From positions 1-35,929 of the forward strand of contig NZ_JAMKBJ010000019.1 of the NCBI RefSeq assembly GCF_027563315.1: DNA of 35,929 nt. The letters are read 5' to 3'. Positions within the stretch are counted from its first letter, which is position 1, and each line of letters starts with the position of its first letter. Of the stretch, positions 1-5,799 are shown piece by piece. The notes below the pieces were generated by a model that did not search any database, was not told where the DNA came from, and saw only the letters and a program-made list of their open reading frames with translations. The position numbers and the translations under genes are program-made. Source of the DNA: Paenisporosarcina quisquiliarum (lineage in GTDB: Bacteria > Bacillota > Bacilli > Bacillales_A > Planococcaceae).

Positions 1-151
1 GACTTTGTTGCTGGCGTCAAATTAATGACGTTTATAATGAACGTTTAAGTTCAAGTTTCGCTTCCCACACCGAAGTGTGTTCCGCTTTATTGTTGACGTT
101 TTGCTGTTCAGTTTTCAAGGTTCATTTGTTCGCCGCCGTTTGTAACAGCAA
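1..151 (-). other. rRNA operon 5' leader (16S expected beyond the left edge)
   Basis: Read on the minus strand this stretch contains CCTTGAAAACTGAACAG, the sequence typical of Bacillales rRNA leaders and spacers, followed by a small CACAC-CGAA-GTGTG hairpin (66-79). Two tandem strong promoters lie just upstream. The 16S gene itself is not in the window, so its presence is inferred. No protein gene is credible here. Confidence 0.75.
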
Positions 152-187
152 CTTTTATATCTTAGCAAATCCAGATTGTTATGTCAA
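152..187 (-). promoter_or_regulatory. rrn promoter P2
   Basis: Minus-strand TTGACA (182-187), 17-base spacer, TAAGAT (159-164). It is the promoter nearer to the rRNA leader. Tandem P1/P2 promoters are usual for rRNA operons in Bacillales. Confidence 0.8.
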
Positions 188-233
188 CAAAAAGTTTTGG
201 TTTTTATTTATCTTGTCGCTTTCAAATCAGCAA

Positions 234-300
234 CTTTATAAATATATCAGCCCTACTTATATAAGTCAACACTATTTTTAAAGATTTGTTATGACTTTAT
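234..300 (-). promoter_or_regulatory. rrn promoter P1 with A/T-rich upstream element
   Basis: Minus-strand TTGACT (264-269), 17-base spacer, TATATT (241-246), preceded by an A/T-rich block at about 270-300 that could act as an UP element. The -35 to -35 distance to P2 is 82 bases. Confidence 0.75.
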
Positions 301-377
301 ATTATCAGAATATTAGGTTCTTTTCAACCGCCAATTTATGACAATCGAATATAGCGAACCTATACTTCTCTACCAAT

Positions 378-416
378 GAAAAAGAAGACCAATACTTATG
401 AAAAGTACTGGTCTTC
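378..416 (-). terminator. Intrinsic terminator of pbuG
   Basis: Minus-strand stem GAAGACCAGTACT / AGTATTGGTCTTC with a short loop, followed by a T-rich run. It lies 10 bases after the pbuG stop codon. Confidence 0.85.
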
Positions 417-425
417 CTGTATTCA

Positions 426-1766
426 TTAGTGTCCTTCTACAAACACGAAGTATAAGATGAAAATCACAAACATGCCGTACATGATTGGATGAACCTTTTT
501 AATGTTCCCGCTCAAGATCATGGTAATCGGATAAAACACAAATCCCATAGCGATACCAGTTGCAATACTATACGTTAGTGGCATTGTAATAATCGTCAAA
601 AATGCTGGTACTGCAATTTCGAATCGATTCCATTCGATTTTATTTAAAGATGAAACCATCAAGACACCAACGATGATTAATGCTGGAGCTGTTACTGCTG
701 AAGTCATCACGGATAATACCGGTGAGAAAAATAATGCCAACAAGAATAAGACACCTGTAACGATTGCTGCAAAACCTGTTCTTGCACCTGCAGCAACTCC
801 TGCACTTGATTCTATATAAGAAGTTGTTGTCGAAGTTCCGAAGATGGCACCCGTAACAGTTGCAAGAGAATCAGCAAGCAGTGCTTTACCCGCACGTGGT
901 AGTTTATTATCTTTCATTAAGCCAGCTTGGTTGGCAACAGCAACTAGAGTTCCTGCAGTATCAAAGAAGTCCACGAACAAGAATGTTAGTACAACGATTA
1001 AGAATTGGATGGTCATTAATGAACCTGGATCATTGAAGATAGGTTCGAACGCAACTCCGAATGTTGAACCTACTCCTGGAACTTTTCCTACTATAGAAGA
1101 AGGAACATCTACTAAACTGAAAATCATACCCACTACTGCAGTTAAAAGCATTCCATAAAAGATTCCACCTTTAACTCCTCTAACCATGAAGACAACCGTT
1201 AATACTAGACCAAAGATAGCAAGCAATGTATTTCCTGCTGATAAATCTCCTAATCCTACAAGTGTTGCGTCGTTATTGACGATTATCCCTGCGTTACGCA
1301 AGCCGATAAAGGTGATGAACAAACCAATCCCTGCTCCAACCGCATGTTTTAATTCAGCTGGAATTGCATTAATGATCGTTTCTCGAATCCCAGTTAATGA
1401 AAGAATGATAAATACGAGACCTGAAAATAGAACACCAGTTAAAGCCGTTTGCCAAGGAATTCCGTAAGTTAAGACAACCGTGTAAGCAAAGAATGCGTTT
1501 AATCCCATTCCCGGCGCAAGGGCTATGGGGTACCTGGCTATCAGACCCATAAATATTGAACCTACGGCTGCCGCTAGAGCTGTTGCTACAAATACTGCTC
1601 CAGGATTCATACGCATAGCGTCTGGCAAATCCGGTACCGAGTTCAATGACAAGGTCAATGGATTAACAATCAAGATATAGGCCATTGATAAGAACGTAGT
1701 TAACCCACCGATAATCTCGCGGCGATAGTTCGTTCCCAGTTCTTCAAATTGAAAATACTTTTTCAT
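426..1766 (-). CDS. pbuG: Hypoxanthine/guanine permease (NCS2 family, AzgA type)
   Basis: Integral membrane protein of 446 residues, the usual length for PbuG, which imports hypoxanthine and guanine by proton symport. The N-terminus (FQFEELGTNYRREIIGG) and the GLTTFLSMAYI segment are typical of the AzgA branch of NCS2 transporters. A dozen or so hydrophobic segments run to the C-terminus. The start is fixed by GGAGGAA six bases upstream of ATG. It follows guaA on the same strand, as in B. subtilis, but has its own promoter and guanine riboswitch, so expression should fall when guanine is plentiful. The alternative is the close paralogue pbuO; the guaA neighbour favours pbuG. Specificity is inferred from family and context. 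Confidence 0.9.
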   Translation of the reverse strand: MKKYFQFEELGTNYRREIIGGLTTFLSMAYILIVNPLTLSLNSVPDLPDAMRMNPGAVFVATALAAAVGSIFMGLIARYPIALAPGMGLNAFFAYTVVLTYGIPWQTALTGVLFSGLVFIILSLTGIRETIINAIPAELKHAVGAGIGLFITFIGLRNAGIIVNNDATLVGLGDLSAGNTLLAIFGLVLTVVFMVRGVKGGIFYGMLLTAVVGMIFSLVDVPSSIVGKVPGVGSTFGVAFEPIFNDPGSLMTIQFLIVVLTFLFVDFFDTAGTLVAVANQAGLMKDNKLPRAGKALLADSLATVTGAIFGTSTTTSYIESSAGVAAGARTGFAAIVTGVLFLLALFFSPVLSVMTSAVTAPALIIVGVLMVSSLNKIEWNRFEIAVPAFLTIITMPLTYSIATGIAMGFVFYPITMILSGNIKKVHPIMYGMFVIFILYFVFVEGH

Positions 1767-1823
1767 GTTTATTCCTCCGTGTTGTCGCGTACACGTTTGT
1801 TTCTTCTATAATAAGTAAGTTTC

Positions 1824-1909
1824 AGCGTCAGCCAGAATCTAACTCGTATCTTTCATAGATAAGTAGTTTATTAGAGCTGTTAAATTCAGAATTAGATTCG
1901 ACTTACGCT
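1824..1909 (-). promoter_or_regulatory. Long imperfect hairpin in the pbuG leader
   Basis: Between the riboswitch terminator and pbuG, minus-strand AGCGT (1905-1909) and GAATCTAA (1892-1899) pair with TTAGATTC (1835-1842) and ACGCT (1824-1828). A smaller CGTGT/ACACG hairpin sits just before the ribosome-binding site. Function is unknown. The closing AGCGT/ACGCT pairs recur in the guaA leader. Confidence 0.45.
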
Positions 1910-1925
1910 AAATACTTTCTATTAT

Positions 1926-1962
1926 AAAAAACAAAAAGGCATGCAACAAAAAGTCGCATGCC
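1926..1962 (-). terminator. Riboswitch expression-platform terminator (pbuG)
   Basis: Minus-strand GGCATGC-GAC / GTT-GCATGCC stem with a TTTTT loop, then TTTTTGTTTTTT. It lies about 65 bases downstream of the aptamer, the usual layout of a guanine OFF switch working by transcription attenuation. Confidence 0.85.
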
Positions 1963-2026
1963 TCCGATTTCTTCCATTAACCAAAGTTAATAAGAAGTAA
2001 GAAAGACGGAACGGTCCATCTCTCTA

Positions 2027-2094
2027 AATCGTAGTCGAGTCATTTACGGTAACTCGGTAGAAACTTTCGGGCCATATTCCCGACATTATACGAC
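2027..2094 (-). promoter_or_regulatory. Purine (guanine-type) riboswitch aptamer upstream of pbuG
   Basis: Minus-strand core motifs in order: TATAAT, P2 CGGG/CCCG with ATATGG in loop 2, GTTTCTACC joining region, P3 with CCGTAAAT in loop 3, then GACTA closing P1. The specificity base in the GACTA junction is C, which predicts guanine or hypoxanthine rather than adenine. It is followed by a terminator, so ligand should reduce pbuG expression. Confidence 0.93.
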
Positions 2095-2109
2095 GACAGT
2101 ATTTAATTT

Positions 2110-2145
2110 CAATAGTAATATAACATTATTTAAAAGTAGTTTCAA
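2110..2145 (-). promoter_or_regulatory. pbuG promoter
   Basis: Minus-strand TTGAAA (2140-2145), 17-base spacer, TATATT (2117-2122) with a TG extension just before the -10. It places the start just upstream of the aptamer. Confidence 0.75.
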
Positions 2146-2149
2146 GCGT

Positions 2150-2193
2150 TTTTCCGAACAATAATTCAAAAAGAATCATTATAGTTCGGAAAT
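2150..2193 (-). terminator. Hairpin after the guaA 3' remnant, probably the original guaA terminator
   Basis: Stem TTCCGAAC / GTTCGGAA with further inner pairing (GATTC/GAATT type), 28 bases beyond the stop codon of the guaA remnant. There is no clear T-run on either strand. Its position suggests it served guaA before the insertion at its 3' end. Confidence 0.5.
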
Positions 2194-2218
2194 AAACATT
2201 CATTTCCAATTAAACGGT

Positions 2219-2275
2219 TTATTCCCACTCAATTGTCGCTGGTGGCTTACTCGTAATGTCGTACAGAACGCGGTT
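2219..2275 (-). pseudogene. Duplicated 3' end of guaA (18 codons plus stop)
   Basis: Minus-strand reading gives [18 protein letters not shown] and a stop, the same C-terminus as intact guaA at 3847-3903. The two 57-base copies differ at four synonymous positions. Similarity ends abruptly at 2275. This is the expected product of integration at the guaA 3' end, where the incoming element supplies a replacement gene end and the old end is left beyond it. It forms one flank of the 1.6-kb insert. Confidence 0.9.
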
Positions 2276-2437
2276 ATGGCTTAACTATCAATCGTGATTT
2301 GGGATTACAATGGCTTTTGGCACTACTATCGGCGATCGGAAAAAAGTTGCAGTAGTATGAAGAATCAATTTTTATACATTAAGAGAAACTCTATAATCAT
2401 TGCAATTTCCACCCTGGAATAATTAACCTTTAATGCA

Positions 2438-2472
2438 TTGCTTTCTCTTTAGTGAGTAGTTACAATTGAACT
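2438..2472 (+). promoter_or_regulatory. Promoter of the 161-residue membrane protein gene
   Basis: TTGCTT (2438-2443), 17-base spacer, TACAAT (2461-2466). The predicted start near 2473 leaves a leader of about 18 bases before the TTG start. Confidence 0.55.
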
Positions 2473-2490
2473 ACTTTTATAAAGAGAGAG

Positions 2491-2976
2491 TTGAAAGAGT
2501 TGAATGATAATAAAGATTTAATCGAACGTAATGAAGAAGAACCAAGTGGTAATGGAAAATCAGTAAGATTTAACGGTTTAGGCATGAGTATGGAGGTTGA
2601 AGAATCAGCAAAAGAAAATAACTCGAATCATACTGTAAATATAAATAATGGTATATCTGATTCTCACTCTAGTAAAAAACAAAATAATAGAGTCGTTGAG
2701 GAAAACAACTTAGGAGTATTCTCATTTTTAAGTTTCATTGTTAGTGCTATTTTTGTAGGGATAGGTTTTCATAAAATTTTTGCATATGAAAATGTTGATG
2801 CTGAAGAGTATGAATATCTAGCTGAAGATAATGTAAATAGTTACGTTGGTGGTGACGCTTATAATTTTATTATCAATGCTAACTATGCTACTGGTTATTT
2901 TGTATTAGCAACATTGTTTGTTATTATAGCTTGTACATTGTTGATTATTAAAGAACTTAGAAATAATACGAATTAA
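2491..2976 (+). CDS. Small two-pass membrane protein, function unknown
   Basis: 161 residues, not assigned to a named family. Residues 1-72 are polar and low in complexity, rich in Asn, Glu and Ser. A hydrophobic segment at about 74-97 (FSFLSFIVSAIFVGIGF) and another at 134-153 (YFVLATLFVIIACTLLII) flank an acidic loop with a GGDAYNFIINANYATGYF motif of a kind seen in small Bacillales membrane proteins. The TTG start is chosen because it directly follows AAAGAGAGAG and the predicted promoter; a second TTG three codons on is possible, and the first in-frame ATG (2584) lacks a ribosome-binding site. It is the only intact gene in the guaA-linked insert and is A/T-rich compared with its neighbours, consistent with acquisition. 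Confidence 0.65.
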   Translation: MKELNDNKDLIERNEEEPSGNGKSVRFNGLGMSMEVEESAKENNSNHTVNINNGISDSHSSKKQNNRVVEENNLGVFSFLSFIVSAIFVGIGFHKIFAYENVDAEEYEYLAEDNVNSYVGGDAYNFIINANYATGYFVLATLFVIIACTLLIIKELRNNTN

Positions 2977-2978
2977 GC

Positions 2979-3015
2979 AAAAGGAGTGGGTTAAAGAACC
3001 CGCTCCTTAAAATCT
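2979..3015 (+). terminator. Terminator after the membrane protein gene
   Basis: Stem AAGGAGTGGGTT / AACCCGCTCCTT with an AAAG loop (2981-3008), five bases after the stop codon. The T-tract is weak on both strands. Confidence 0.6.
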
Positions 3016-3237
3016 TTTCATATTAAAACTCTCAATTAACATTATGTTTTCCTCAAGTTTAGGGTTTATGTTTTAAACCTAAAGTTAAACCAAAGTTCAA
3101 TTACTATTAAACTATTGTTATGGTTCCTTAGTTAAACTTATATTTCTTCATTGTTAAGCCACTGATATAAGAGCGTTCACATTCAATCGATACAGTTCTC
3201 TTTTTCTTATACTATTCTCCAGATCCGTTGTAATAAA

Positions 3238-3610
3238 TCACTTATAGCTAACAAGTGTAAACGCTAAAATAAAATTGAAAGTAACAATTATCCCCTTATC
3301 CTCTTTAAGATTCTTAATGATACGAATCGGATTCTCAAGCTCTTCAATGTACTCTTCATCACGATGTATTGAAAGAATATCATCAACGATTATCGTGCTG
3401 TTTATCTCTTTCCCGGTGCTTTGATACATTTAAATAAAGCTCTTAATATGGATAGCCCTATCGCTTTCTACGTCCTCTATATTAAATTCATCGTTCATAA
3501 AGACTTCCATCTGTCTAATCGAAAGTACAAAGCTGAATATAGTGTACTTTTTTGCCTTCAATTCTTTGATTCAATTGATAATCATCCAGTACCTCAACAA
3601 TTTTAACCAT
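3238..3610 (-). pseudogene. Broken small gene in the guaA-linked insert
   Basis: Three short minus-strand reading frames abut: 3515-3610 (31 codons, starts MVKIVEVLDDYQLNQRI), 3430-3510 (26 codons) and 3238-3429 (63 codons). The second and third are in one frame separated by a single TAA; a one-base shift near 3524-3530 would join the first to the second. Joined, they read as an acidic protein of about 120 residues. No family is recognised. It sits directly behind the guaA terminator, whose stem overlaps the only candidate ribosome-binding site (GGAAGAGGG). A set of unrelated tiny genes is possible but less likely. Confidence 0.35.
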
Positions 3611-3655
3611 AAAAAAACCCTCTTCCATTTGCAAAATATCGCAAATAAAAGAGAG
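3611..3655 (-). terminator. Strong intrinsic terminator, probably now serving guaA
   Basis: On the minus strand a 15-pair stem (3641-3655 with 3618-3632, some G-T pairs) is followed by seven T. It lies about 190 bases beyond the guaA stop codon inside the inserted segment, so the insert appears to have brought a replacement terminator. Confidence 0.8.
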
Positions 3656-3846
3656 TAATTTTATGGTGGTGGATAAATAGTTCATCCATCAAGTCTCAAA
3701 AACGTTCAGATATAAAGCTTTAAAGCCTATCTCAACATTACCAGTAGATAGTTGTGAGTCTACCGCTTCGCTTTCGACGCAAACATCAACCTTGCTGGCG
3801 CAAGAGATTTCTCCGGTGCAGCAGCTCCTCGAAATCTAGTTGATGG
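3656..3846. other. Non-coding stretch between terminator and guaA
   Basis: No convincing gene or conserved element is seen here. It is the part of the insert that directly adjoins the guaA end at 3847. Confidence 0.5.
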
Positions 3847-5400
3847 TTATTCCCACTCAATCGTTGCTGGTGGCTTGCTCGTAATGTCGTACAGTACGCG
3901 GTTGATGTTCGGCACTTCATTGACGATGCGGACACTGATTTTCTCCAGAACGTCCCAAGGCACACGAGCCCAGTCAGAAGTCATTCCATCAATTGAAGTG
4001 ACTGCACGAATCCCAATTGCGTAATCATAAGTACGTGCATCGCCCATTACACCAACACTGCGAATGTCAGGTAACACGGTGAAGTATTGCCAAATGTCGC
4101 GTTCAAGACCTGCTTTTGCAACTTCTTCGCGCAAAATTGCATCAGACTCACGAACGATTTCAAGTTTCTCTTCCGTAATTGCTCCTAGAACGCGAATTCC
4201 TAGACCTGGACCTGGGAATGGCTGACGCCATACGATTTCATCCGGCATGCCAAGTTCTGTTCCAAGTGCGCGAACTTCGTCTTTAAATAATGTGTTTAAT
4301 GGCTCTATTAATTTGAATTGCATGTCTTCTGGCAGTCCGCCTACGTTGTGATGAGACTTGATCGTTTGTGCAGTCGCAGTTCCGCTTTCGATAATATCTG
4401 TATAAAGCGTTCCTTGTGCAAGGAAGTCCATTCCTTCAAGTTTCGCTGCTTCATCGTCGAATACATAAATGAATTCATTGCCGATAATTTTACGTTTTGT
4501 TTCAGGATCTGAAACGCCAGCCAGTTTGTTCATGAAACGCTCACGTGCATCAATTTTGATGACATTCATGTGGAAGCCGTCAGCGAAAGTCTTCATTACG
4601 CTTTCCGCTTCGCCTTTACGAAGTAGGCCATGGTCAACGAACATACATGTTAATTGATCGCCGATTGCTTTATGAATCAATACGGCTACGACTGATGAAT
4701 CCACCCCACCGCTTAATGCACACAATACTTTTTTATCTCCGACTTCTTCTCGGATTTTTTCAATTTCAAGCTCGATGAAACTTTCCATTGACCAGTCACC
4801 TTTAGCTTTACACACGCCAAATACGAATTGACGAATTAATTCAATCCCGTAAACAGAGTGACGTACTTCAGGGTGGAATTGAACTGCATATAATCCACGT
4901 GATTCGTCAGCGATTGCAGCAACTGAACATGAGGGGCTTGTCGCTATTACATCAAAGCCTTCTGGTGCAACCGTTACATGATCTCCGTGACTCATCCAGA
5001 CAACTTGTTCTTTAGGCAGATCTTTAAATAAAAGACTTTCCTTTACAACCGTAATTTCAGCTTTTCCGTACTCACGATGTGAAGCCTTTTCAACTTTTCC
5101 GCCGTAGTGTTGGGACATTAACTGCATACCGTAGCAAATTCCTAAAATCGGAATGTTTAAATCGAAAATTGCGTGGTCAATATGGAAGGCATTTTCATCG
5201 TAAACCGAATTTGGTCCACCTGAGAAAATGATACCTGTAGCATTCATTGACTTAATATCTTCAGCCGTTACTGTATGTGGATGTAACTCACTGTAAACAC
5301 CGAACTCACGGATACGGCGAGTAATTAATTGATTGTATTGACTTCCAAAATCAAGTACGACGATTTTTTCTTGTTCTTTCAACATAGGAGTTGCTGACAA
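3847..5400 (-). CDS. guaA: GMP synthase (glutamine-hydrolysing)
   Basis: Converts XMP to GMP with ATP and glutamine, the last step of guanine nucleotide synthesis in the cytosol. Numbering from the upstream GTG at 5409, the class I amidotransferase domain carries GGPNSVY (64-70), the nucleophile Cys92 in GICYGMQ and His179/Glu181 in VQFHPE. The ATP-pyrophosphatase loop SGGVDSS is at 233-239 and the dimerisation domain ends in KPPATIEWE. The TTG at 5400 (517 residues) is preferred because AAGAGGTGG lies about five bases upstream of it; the GTG at 5409 overlaps that site and ATG at 5385 has none. The gene is behind a promoter, a guanine riboswitch and a second attenuator-like structure. Its last 19 codons are duplicated at 2219-2275 by an insertion. 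Confidence 0.96.
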   Translation of the reverse strand: MSATPMLKEQEKIVVLDFGSQYNQLITRRIREFGVYSELHPHTVTAEDIKSMNATGIIFSGGPNSVYDENAFHIDHAIFDLNIPILGICYGMQLMSQHYGGKVEKASHREYGKAEITVVKESLLFKDLPKEQVVWMSHGDHVTVAPEGFDVIATSPSCSVAAIADESRGLYAVQFHPEVRHSVYGIELIRQFVFGVCKAKGDWSMESFIELEIEKIREEVGDKKVLCALSGGVDSSVVAVLIHKAIGDQLTCMFVDHGLLRKGEAESVMKTFADGFHMNVIKIDARERFMNKLAGVSDPETKRKIIGNEFIYVFDDEAAKLEGMDFLAQGTLYTDIIESGTATAQTIKSHHNVGGLPEDMQFKLIEPLNTLFKDEVRALGTELGMPDEIVWRQPFPGPGLGIRVLGAITEEKLEIVRESDAILREEVAKAGLERDIWQYFTVLPDIRSVGVMGDARTYDYAIGIRAVTSIDGMTSDWARVPWDVLEKISVRIVNEVPNINRVLYDITSKPPATIEWE

Positions 5401-5443
5401 TATGGCCACCTCTTCACTTTGATTTTCGGACTCCCTAATATAG

Positions 5444-5477
5444 AAAAAACGCGTACGAAAGTAAACCTTTCTACGCG
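5444..5477 (-). terminator. Second intrinsic terminator in the guaA leader
   Basis: Minus-strand CGCGTAGAAAG / CTTTC-G-TACGCG stem (one bulged G) followed by TTTTTT, 44 bases before the TTG start. It lies well downstream of the riboswitch terminator, so guaA transcription must pass two terminators. Confidence 0.85.
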
Positions 5478-5503
5478 CTCTTTTGCACTACCCGAGAAAT
5501 TCG

Positions 5504-5595
5504 AAGCGTCACTCAAGTCCGACACCCGTCCAGAAAGAAATGAATCGGAACTAGTTCCAAATGAATTTCTTGAGATTAGGTGCAGACAGACGCTT
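5504..5595 (-). promoter_or_regulatory. Structured RNA element between the two guaA leader terminators
   Basis: On the minus strand AAGCGTC (5589-5595) pairs exactly with GACGCTT (5504-5510). Inside, GTCTGCACC (5579-5587) pairs with GGTGTCGGAC (5517-5526, one bulge), AAGAAAT pairs with ATTTCTT, and GGAACTAGTTCC is self-complementary. CTCAAG/CTTGAG offers a competing pairing. It does not match the T-box, ykkC/PRPP or purine motifs I know. Ligand or protein partner unknown. Confidence 0.5.
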
Positions 5596-5623
5596 GCTAT
5601 AAGACAATTAAGTCTCTTCTCGA

Positions 5624-5675
5624 TAAAAAGGCGAATGCAAATAAATGCCCATAAATAGACATGTATGCACCCGCC
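5624..5675 (-). terminator. Riboswitch expression-platform terminator (guaA)
   Basis: Minus-strand GGCGGGTGCA (5666-5675) pairs with TGCATTCGCC (5630-5639), then TTTTT. The 5' arm starts at the edge of the aptamer's P1 stem. Confidence 0.75.
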
Positions 5676-5746
5676 TTCATAGTCAAGTCATTTGCGGCGA
5701 CTTGGTAGAAACATCCGAACCTTATTATCGGACATATATGAGGGCA
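5674..5746 (-). promoter_or_regulatory. Purine (guanine-type) riboswitch aptamer upstream of guaA
   Basis: Minus-strand motifs in order: CATATATG, P2 TCCGA/TCGGA with a loop ending AAGG, GTTTCTACC, P3 AAGTC/GACTT with GCCGCAAAT loop, then GACTATG. The junction base is C, predicting guanine recognition. Loop 2 reads AATAAGG rather than the common ATATGG but keeps the GG that pairs with the CC of loop 3. Confidence 0.9.
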
Positions 5747-5763
5747 AACCGGTCTGTATAATT

Positions 5764-5799
5764 TTTCTCAATTCTACAGGTTGTCTGCCGTAAAATCAA
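5764..5799 (-). promoter_or_regulatory. guaA promoter
   Basis: Minus-strand TTGATT (5794-5799), 17-base spacer, TAGAAT (5771-5776). The -35 overlaps the yebA stop codon, so guaA can be transcribed independently of the upstream operon. Confidence 0.65.

Larger units (their letters stand above)
2276..3846. mobile_element. Remnant of an element integrated at the guaA 3' end
   Basis: This 1.57-kb stretch is bounded by two direct copies of the guaA end (2219-2275 and 3847-3903) and separates guaA from its usual neighbour pbuG. It holds a small membrane-protein gene, a broken gene and terminators. No integrase or other mobility gene is left, so the element is probably a deletion remnant or was mobilised in trans. 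Integration at the end of GMP synthase genes is well known for genomic islands; its application here rests on the duplicated gene end. Confidence 0.75.

Noticed and set aside
75-281. Open frame of 68 codons at the left edge
   Set aside because: It lies across the rRNA leader and promoters on the other strand, has no ribosome-binding site and odd composition.
3421-3606. Plus-strand open frame opposite the broken gene
   Set aside because: No ribosome-binding site; the minus strand gives the more protein-like reading.
5444-5595. T-box or PRPP/ykkC riboswitch in the guaA leader
   Set aside because: GGGTAGTGC only loosely resembles the T-box GGGTGG motif, and the conserved ykkC/PRPP strings are not seen.
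5419-5658. 79-codon open frame in the guaA leader
   Set aside because: It covers the second terminator and the structured RNA on the other strand and has no ribosome-binding site.
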